The position numbers and the translations under genes are program-made. The notes below the pieces were generated by a model. It was not told the DNA's origin and made no database searches. It saw only the letters and a program-made list of their open reading frames with translations. Below are positions 58,970 through 64,000 of a DNA stretch of 64,000 nt, piece after piece; the first letter of the stretch is position 1, and each line of letters opens with the position of its first letter. The stretch is from Amycolatopsis solani (GTDB lineage Bacteria; Actinomycetota; Actinomycetes; Mycobacteriales; Pseudonocardiaceae). The stretch spans positions 310,001 to 374,000 of the forward strand of contig NZ_JAWQJT010000004.1 in assembly GCF_033441515.1 (NCBI RefSeq), read 5' to 3'.

Positions 58970-59731
58970 ATGGCGCGCGCCGGCCGTCGGCGGGACGAGG
59001 AGATCTCGGTCGCCGAGCTGCTCCGGGAGACCGGGGCGACGCCGCGCTCCCTCGGCGAGGCGCCCGATGCCTCGACCGTCCGCGAGGAAGACACCGGGGA
59101 CGGCTACCGCGAACGCCTCGAGCAGCGAGCGCGCGAGGCCGCGGCGCACCAGCAGCGGGCCGGGCGGCGGATCCGGTGGATCTCCGCGCTCGCCGGGGCC
59201 GTGGTGGTGCTCGGCAGCCTGGTGCTCATCGCGGTGACGTCCGAAAGCTCCCCCGGCCGGCAGGCGGCGACGGCACCGGACGCGCTCTCCCCCGCGACGA
59301 CGACCCCGCGCTCCACCCCACCGAAGCCCACGCCGACGCCGATCCCCACCGTGCTCCGGCAGACGGCGTCCGCCACCACGACGCCGCCGTCCACGTCCGA
59401 AACCGCCCGGCCCGTGCTGTGCACCGTGCGCTACTCCGTGCGCGACCAGTGGAACGACGGCTTCACCGCCGACGTCTCCATCAGCAACAAGGGCGAGACC
59501 CGTTCGCCGTGGCAGCTCAGCTGGACCTTCACCGCGGGCCAGCGGGTCACCCACAGCTGGGACGGCGACTTCGGGCAGGACGGCGACCGGGTCACGATCA
59601 CCGCCGCGTCCTACAACGCCACCCTCGCCCCGGGCGCGACCGTCGGCTTCGGCTTCAACGGCGCTTCCGGCCGCGGCAACCCGGCGCCCACCGCGTTCAG
59701 CCTCAACGGTTCTCCCTGCTCGACGACCTGA
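58970..59731 (+). CDS. membrane-anchored CBM2 (cellulose/chitin-binding) protein
   Basis: 253 residues, ATG 58970. A cytoplasmic N-terminal segment of about 75 residues (VAELLRETGATPRSLGEAPD) leads to one transmembrane helix (WISALAGAVVVLGSLVLIAV). A Pro/Thr linker (PPKPTPTPIPT) and a C-terminal family 2 carbohydrate-binding module follow (CTVRYSVRDQWNDGFTADVS, WQLSWTFTAGQRVTHSWDGD), with conserved Trp residues and the disulfide Cys pair. No catalytic domain is present. It may tether the cell to polysaccharide. Its last 29 bp overlap the convergent P450 gene. Confidence 0.85.
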   Translation: MARAGRRRDEEISVAELLRETGATPRSLGEAPDASTVREEDTGDGYRERLEQRAREAAAHQQRAGRRIRWISALAGAVVVLGSLVLIAVTSESSPGRQAATAPDALSPATTTPRSTPPKPTPTPIPTVLRQTASATTTPPSTSETARPVLCTVRYSVRDQWNDGFTADVSISNKGETRSPWQLSWTFTAGQRVTHSWDGDFGQDGDRVTITAASYNATLAPGATVGFGFNGASGRGNPAPTAFSLNGSPCSTT

Positions 59732-60755
59732 CGACCGGCACGTCGGCCAGCTCCAGCAGGCCGTCGAGCTCGACGCGGGCCCGGGTCCGGCGCGGATCCG
59801 GCACCAGGCCTTCGGCGCGGACGACGTCGAGCAGCCTGCTCGCCAGCGGCAGCACCAGGTGCCGGCCCCAGCAGCGTTCGTTCGCGTGCCCGAACGGCAG
59901 GTAGCCGGGGTGGCTGTCCGGGTCGAGCGCGGCCCAGCGCCGGGGCCGGAACTCGGCCGGAGCTTCCCAGAGCGCCGGTGACCGGTGGCTCAGCAGCGGC
60001 AGCAGCAGGATGTCGTCGCCGGCCCCGATCCGCGGGTCGACCTCCGTGAACTCGGGCGAGCGGACGCGCAGGATGTTCCACGACGGCGGCAGCAGCCGCA
60101 GCGCCTCGTGGATGACGTGCTCGTTCGGGACGTCGTCGTCGAACGGCGCACCCAGCCAGATCGCGTTGGTGACCAGTGCCGCCACCGTGAAGCAGATCGG
60201 CGCGGCGACGCGGCGGTAGAGGTACATCCGGAACCGCCGCTCGGCGAGGTCTTCGGCGGCGACGACCTGCCGGGCGAGCGTGGACAGCCGCGTACCGGGG
60301 GCCGGCGGGCGGGCCAGCGCGGCGCCGGCGGTGACGGCCGACCACGTCAGTTTCGGCGTCAGCTCCAGGCGGCGGTCGACGAGCACGCGGAAGCGGCGGG
60401 TTTCGGGCCCGAAGACGAAGCGCCGCAGGTAGTCGTGCGGGACGGCCGGCCAGGTGCCGGTGAGATCGGGGCGGTCGGCGGGGCGCTTGAGCGCCGCCCG
60501 GACGTCCGCGCCCAGCGCCTGCATCAGCGCGGCGGACTCGGTGCGCGTGACGCGGCGGCCCAGCACCGGCTTGAACGTGGGCCGTTCCTCGGCGTTGGCC
60601 GGGCGGGCCCGGAGCACCCGGTCCATCGTTTCCGGGTCCGCGATCCCGATCGTGTCCGGCTCGAGCCGGAAGACACCGTCGCCGGTGTGCGCGGTGAGCA
60701 GTTGTTCGAGACGAGGGGCGAAGACGACCGTGCGGGACGCGCGGGCGATGACCAC
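59703..60755 (-). CDS. cytochrome P450 of a RiPP (atropopeptide-like) locus
   Basis: 350 residues, shorter than the usual 400. The ExxR pair is in HEALRLLPPSW, and the heme loop is FGHANERCWGRH with the thiolate ligand Cys295. The I-helix region around ICFTVAALVTNAIW lacks the normal acid/alcohol pair, as seen in P450s that cross-link aromatic peptides. Start GTG 60755 after GGAGGAG. It lies 57 bp downstream of a 25-residue aromatic-tailed precursor, separated by a hairpin. No other enzyme is in the operon, so this P450 is expected to form all C-C/C-N links of the product. Confidence 0.85.
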   Translation of the reverse strand: MVIARASRTVVFAPRLEQLLTAHTGDGVFRLEPDTIGIADPETMDRVLRARPANAEERPTFKPVLGRRVTRTESAALMQALGADVRAALKRPADRPDLTGTWPAVPHDYLRRFVFGPETRRFRVLVDRRLELTPKLTWSAVTAGAALARPPAPGTRLSTLARQVVAAEDLAERRFRMYLYRRVAAPICFTVAALVTNAIWLGAPFDDDVPNEHVIHEALRLLPPSWNILRVRSPEFTEVDPRIGAGDDILLLPLLSHRSPALWEAPAEFRPRRWAALDPDSHPGYLPFGHANERCWGRHLVLPLASRLLDVVRAEGLVPDPRRTRARVELDGLLELADVPVVRSSSRENR

Positions 60756-60779
60756 GTTCCGGGGCTCCTCCGGGAAAGG

Positions 60780-60806
60780 GGCCGGTCCCGGTGACCGGGA
60801 CCGGCC
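60780..60806 (-). terminator. attenuating hairpin between precursor and P450
   Basis: GGCCGGTCCCGGT and its exact complement (13 bp, one-base centre) lie between the precursor stop and the P450 ribosome site. Without a U-run it probably works as a partial terminator or mRNA stabiliser, giving more precursor than enzyme. Confidence 0.65.
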
Positions 60807-60812
60807 GGGTGA

Positions 60813-60890
60813 TCAGATCCAGCCGTACCAGGCGTAAGCCTTCAGGCTTTTCTTGGGAAGCGCTTTCTTGACCAGCCGGACGAGCTTCAC
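60813..60890 (-). CDS. RiPP precursor peptide, atropopeptide/tryptorubin-like
   Basis: 25-residue peptide, start GTG 60890 seven bases after GGAGGA, stop TGA 60813-60815. It is missed by ordinary gene calls because of its size. The basic leader (residues 1-19) ends KKSLKAY, and the C-terminus is AWYGWI. Known atropopeptides such as tryptorubin A arise from similar tiny precursors with an aromatic hexapeptide core (AWYIWY in tryptorubin A) processed by one P450 encoded next door. Here position 4 is Gly and the last residue is Ile, so the product would be new. The core boundary is inferred. Confidence 0.85.
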   Translation of the reverse strand: MKLVRLVKKALPKKSLKAYAWYGWI

Positions 60891-61023
60891 CGGATTCCTC
60901 CCTAGTTCGGTTCCAGGACCGTGATCGACACTAGACAGCGCTGGATCGGTTCCGCATCAAGCACTACACGTTCGGCCCAGATCTTTCGGCGGAAAAAGGG
61001 CGCGAAGAAAAATGCGTGTTAAA

Positions 61024-61914
61024 TCAGCTGAGCACTTCGCGCATGAATGTCACAAGCCAGTGCTGGGCCGGGCTGCGCGCGTGCGTGTGCCGCGTGTACA
61101 CCGAAACCTGCGCCGGCTCGACGTCCAGCGGGAGGTCGAACAGGCGGACGCGGTGCTCGGCCGCGAACACCTCCGCCACCAGCCGCGGGACCATCGCCAC
61201 CAGCTCGCCGTCCTGGACGAGGTAGGGCAACGGGGCGAAGCGGGTCACCTCCAGCACCACCCGGTCCAGGAGCCCGCACGCCTCCAGCGCCCGGCGGGGA
61301 CCGTCGTGGCCGGTCGGGCCGAACACCGTCACGTGCCGTTCGGCCGCCAGCTGGTCGAAGGTGACCTCCGCGCCGAGCCGCGAGTGATCGGCCGCGACCA
61401 TCCCCAGGTAGCCCTCGGAGAACAGCGGGAGCCGCGCCACGCGCTGGGAGCTGATCAGCGGGGAGGCGATGAACGCGTCGATTTCGCCGCGGCCGAGCTG
61501 GTCCGCGGCGCCTTCGACGTCGAGGGGGCGGACGGTCAGCGTCACACCGGGCGCGCGCGAGGGCAGCGCGGCCATCAGCTTCGGCAGCAGCGAGATCTCC
61601 CCCAGGTCCGACAGGCAGAGCGTGAACGCGGCCCGCGCGGTCGCCGGGTCGAACGACCAGGCGCCGCTGACCGCCGTTTCGATCCCGGACAGCGCGCTGT
61701 GCAGCGGCTCGTAGAGCGCGCGGGCGGTCGTCGTGGGCACCAGGGCGCTGCCGCTGCGGCGGAACAGCTCGTCGGAGAACCGGCGCCGCAGCTTCTGCAG
61801 GCTGTAGCTGATCGTCGGCTGCGTGACGTGCAGCGATTCGGCCGTCGCGGTCACGCTGCGAGTCTCGTAGAGCAGCACGAACGTCCGGACCAGGTTGAGG
61901 TCGAAGTCGCGCAT
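61024..61914 (-). CDS. LysR-family transcriptional regulator
   Basis: 296 residues from ATG 61914 (in-frame ATGs at 61917 and 61926 are alternatives). N-terminal winged helix: LNLVRTFVLLYETRSVTATA, then ESLHVTQPTISYSLQKLRRR. The periplasmic-binding-like effector domain follows (FTLCLSDLGEISLLPKLMAA; EIDAFIASPLISSQRVARLP). It is divergent from the benzoylformate decarboxylase gene across a short, AT-rich promoter (61927-62014) and should activate it in response to an aromatic acid such as mandelate or benzoylformate. Confidence 0.88.
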   Translation of the reverse strand: MRDFDLNLVRTFVLLYETRSVTATAESLHVTQPTISYSLQKLRRRFSDELFRRSGSALVPTTTARALYEPLHSALSGIETAVSGAWSFDPATARAAFTLCLSDLGEISLLPKLMAALPSRAPGVTLTVRPLDVEGAADQLGRGEIDAFIASPLISSQRVARLPLFSEGYLGMVAADHSRLGAEVTFDQLAAERHVTVFGPTGHDGPRRALEACGLLDRVVLEVTRFAPLPYLVQDGELVAMVPRLVAEVFAAEHRVRLFDLPLDVEPAQVSVYTRHTHARSPAQHWLVTFMREVLS

Positions 61915-62014
61915 CATCGATCCCATCTATGAAGTCACCCGACAACATTTATTGGAGCACAGCCCGGTCGGCTCTTTAGGGTCTGGTCCAACCCGCCCGA
62001 GGAGGACCCGCGCC

Positions 62015-63589
62015 ATGCCCACCGCCCGCCGGCTCGCCCACGAGTTCCTGGACCGCCGTGGCCTGACCACGGTCTTCGGCAACCCCGGCTCCAACGAGCT
62101 GCCCTTCCTCGCCGAGCTGCCGGACCACTTCCGGTACGTGCTCGGCCTGCACGAAGGCGCCGTCGTCGGGATGGCCGACGGCTACGCCCAGGCGACCGGC
62201 CGCCCGGTGCTGGTCAACCTGCACGCGGCCGCCGGCTCGGGCAACGCGATGGGCGCGCTGACCAACGCCGTCTACTCGCGCTCGCCGCTGGTGCTGACCG
62301 CGGGCCAGCAGGTCCGCTCCGCCATCGGGCTGGAGGCGATGCTCGCCAACGTCGAGGCCACGCAGCTGATGCGGCCGCTGGTCGGCTGGGCCGGCGAGCC
62401 GAGCTGCGCGGAAGACGTCCCGCGCTCGCTCGCGCAGGCGGTGTTCGAGGCCGAGCTGCACCGGCGCCCGACCTACCTCTCGGTCCCCTACGACGACTGG
62501 GCCGCCGAACTGCCCGCGAACGCCGCCGTGACGCTGGACCGCAACGTCCAAAGAGGACTCGCGCCCAGCGGGGCCCAGCTCGACGAGCTCGCGGCGGCGC
62601 TGGCCGGGGCGAAGAACCCCGCACTCGTGCTCGGTGGTGACCTCGACGCCACCGGCCTGTTCGACCGGGCCGTGGCACTGGCCGAGCACCTCGGGCTGCC
62701 GACCTGGGTGGCGCCGTCGCCGCACCGGCTGCCCTTCCCGAACCGGCACCCGCTGTTCCGCGGCGTGCTGCCCGCCGGCATCGCGCCGATCTCGGCCGCG
62801 TTCACCGGGCACGACCTCGTGCTGGTGCTCGGCGCGCCGGTGTTCCGCTACCACCAGCACGTGCCCGGCGCGTACCTGCCGGAGGGCACGCGGCTGATCC
62901 AGGTGACCGACGACTTCGGCGCCGCCGCCCGCGCCCCGATGGGCGAGGCACTGGTGGCGGATCCGGCGCCGGTGCTCGAGGCGCTGCTGGCGAAGGTGCC
63001 CGCCCGGCCCTCCGCGGGCGAATTCGTGCCGGCCCCGGAGCCCAAGACCGGCGAGAAGGCCCTGCACCCGGAACAGGTCTTCGCCGCGCTGCGCGAGACC
63101 CAGTCCGACGACACCCGGTACGTCGTCGAGTCGACGTCGACGAACTCGGCGTGGTGGCGGCAGATGGACCTGCGCCGCGAGGGGTCGTACTTCTTCCCGG
63201 CCGCCGGCGGGCTCGGGTTCGGCCTGCCCGCCGCGGTCGGCGTCGCCATGGGCAGCCCGGACCGCCCGGTCGTCGGCGTCATCGGCGACGGCTCGGCGAA
63301 CTACGGCATCACGGCGTTGTGGAGCGCGGCGCACTACCGCGTCCCGGTCACCTTCGTGATCCTGCGCAACGGCGTCTACGGCGCACTGCAGTGGTTCGGC
63401 GAGGTGCTCGGGACGCCGGACGTGCCCGGCACCGAGATCCCCGGCCTCGACTTCGCCGCGATCGCCGCCGGCTACGGCGTCCCCGCCACCACCGTCACCG
63501 ACCTCGGCGACCTGCACGACCAGCTCAAGTCGACCCCGGACGGCCCGCGGCTGATCCAGGTCGACACCGAACCGACCACACCGGAGTGA
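62015..63589 (+). CDS. mdlC: benzoylformate decarboxylase (ThDP-dependent)
   Basis: 524 residues, ATG 62015 after GAGGAGGA. Converts benzoylformate to benzaldehyde and CO2. The residues known from the Pseudomonas putida enzyme are at matching positions: Ser26 (NPGSNELP), Glu47 (GLHEGAVVG), His70 (VNLHAAAGSG) and His280 (FRYHQHVPG, the His281 equivalent). The ThDP/Mg motif is GDGSANYGITALWSAAHYRV. Length matches the family. Directly downstream is an aldehyde dehydrogenase, completing mandelate-pathway conversion of benzoylformate to benzoate. Confidence 0.92.
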   Translation: MPTARRLAHEFLDRRGLTTVFGNPGSNELPFLAELPDHFRYVLGLHEGAVVGMADGYAQATGRPVLVNLHAAAGSGNAMGALTNAVYSRSPLVLTAGQQVRSAIGLEAMLANVEATQLMRPLVGWAGEPSCAEDVPRSLAQAVFEAELHRRPTYLSVPYDDWAAELPANAAVTLDRNVQRGLAPSGAQLDELAAALAGAKNPALVLGGDLDATGLFDRAVALAEHLGLPTWVAPSPHRLPFPNRHPLFRGVLPAGIAPISAAFTGHDLVLVLGAPVFRYHQHVPGAYLPEGTRLIQVTDDFGAAARAPMGEALVADPAPVLEALLAKVPARPSAGEFVPAPEPKTGEKALHPEQVFAALRETQSDDTRYVVESTSTNSAWWRQMDLRREGSYFFPAAGGLGFGLPAAVGVAMGSPDRPVVGVIGDGSANYGITALWSAAHYRVPVTFVILRNGVYGALQWFGEVLGTPDVPGTEIPGLDFAAIAAGYGVPATTVTDLGDLHDQLKSTPDGPRLIQVDTEPTTPE

Positions 63590-63591
63590 TC

Positions 63592-64000
63592 ATGACCTTG
63601 CTCGACGACGAATTCTCGCAGGGAAGCGGCGGGACCCACCGGGTCGTCGAACCGGCCACCGGGGAGACCCTGGGCGGCGTGGGCATCGCCACGCCGGCCG
63701 ACGTCGCGGAAGCCGCCACCGCGGCAGCGGCGGCCCAGCGCGACTGGGCGCGGCGCAAGCCCGCCGAACGCGCCGCCGTGCTGCGCCGGGCCGGCGAGCT
63801 GTGGGAGGCGCACGCCGCCGAGGTGCAGGACTGGATCGTCCGCGAAGCCGGTTCGACGCGGCCGAAAGCCGCGATCGAGACGGAAATGGCGGCCGGGATC
63901 TGCTTCGAAGCCGCGGCCCTGCCGACGCACCCGCTCGGCGAGGTGCTGAGCACCGGCGAGCCCCGCTGGTCGCTGGCGCGGCGCCAGCCCTGCGGTGTGG
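63592..64000 (+). CDS. aldehyde dehydrogenase (benzaldehyde dehydrogenase), cut by window end
   Basis: First 136 residues only. ATG 63592 is 2 bp after the decarboxylase stop. N-terminal ALDH features: VVEPATGETLGGVGIATPAD, AAQRDWARRKPAERAAVLRR and EAGSTRPKAAIETEM. The sequence ends just before the NAD-binding region. In this context it should oxidise benzaldehyde from the upstream enzyme to benzoate. The catalytic Cys and Glu lie outside the window. Confidence 0.88.
   Translation, partial: MTLLDDEFSQGSGGTHRVVEPATGETLGGVGIATPADVAEAATAAAAAQRDWARRKPAERAAVLRRAGELWEAHAAEVQDWIVREAGSTRPKAAIETEMAAGICFEAAALPTHPLGEVLSTGEPRWSLARRQPCGV

Overview
The window is high-GC actinobacterial DNA. Gene families, start-codon use (many GTG), SARP/WhiB/DUF5753 regulators and a pSAM2-like integrative element all fit a filamentous actinomycete, most likely a pseudonocardial genus such as Amycolatopsis (inference, no database search). 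Long stretches of ordinary chromosome at about 70% GC alternate with visibly AT-richer accessory blocks.

Layout. 1-4.2 kb: a 5'-truncated medium-chain oxidoreductase, a MarR regulator with two matching palindromic operators next to a lipoprotein esterase, and a graveyard of gene fragments (AraC C-terminus, broken crcB). 4.1-16.4 kb: a catabolic cluster in two divergent blocks (two fumarylacetoacetate-hydrolase-type enzymes and a carboxymuconolactone-decarboxylase-like protein leftwards; two SDRs, an amidohydrolase and an esterase rightwards), then a second esterase, a GH3 glycosidase, an IclR regulator, an MFS permease, a DUF3237 protein and a Tat-exported esterase. CCATTNAATGG palindromes in both key promoter regions suggest that the IclR protein controls the whole set; a plant-type glycosylated or esterified aromatic is a plausible substrate.

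16.4-31.9 kb: accessory and secreted functions. These are an IS982 remnant, an interrupted multi-HTH/DUF5753 regulator, a 1427-residue secreted polymorphic toxin (ALF repeats, alanine-rich coiled coil, Hint, PD-(D/E)xK nuclease tip) with its immunity gene, a catalytically dead trypsin-fold/FG-GAP protein, a DUF4328 membrane protein and a decayed NB-ARC gene. 33.1-35.2 kb: two AbrB-like proteins beside a tyrosine integrase broken by several frameshifts.

35.3-44.0 kb is an AT-rich island holding two operons that look like conflict (anti-phage or self-killing) systems: (i) a membrane protein, a P-loop-lacking STAND-like protein and a protein with almost identical TPR repeats; (ii) a winged-helix-like protein, an Mrr-like PD-(D/E)xK nuclease and a CHAT protease. 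44.5-55.0 kb is a pSAM2-type integrative conjugative element: XRE/TPR regulators, a Nudix protein (possible Pif analogue), Xis, WhiB, Spd-like membrane proteins, an FtsK/Tra translocase and a large serine recombinase whose last codons run into tRNA-Leu(GAG).

55.1-64 kb is chromosome again: a SARP regulator, a luciferase-like oxidoreductase with an NmrA protein, a membrane-anchored CBM2 protein, a tiny RiPP locus (25-residue precursor ending AWYGWI followed by a cytochrome P450, resembling tryptorubin-type atropopeptides), and a LysR-controlled benzoylformate decarboxylase/aldehyde dehydrogenase pair running off the end. The RiPP locus and the CHAT/nuclease operon are the most interesting candidates for undescribed systems.
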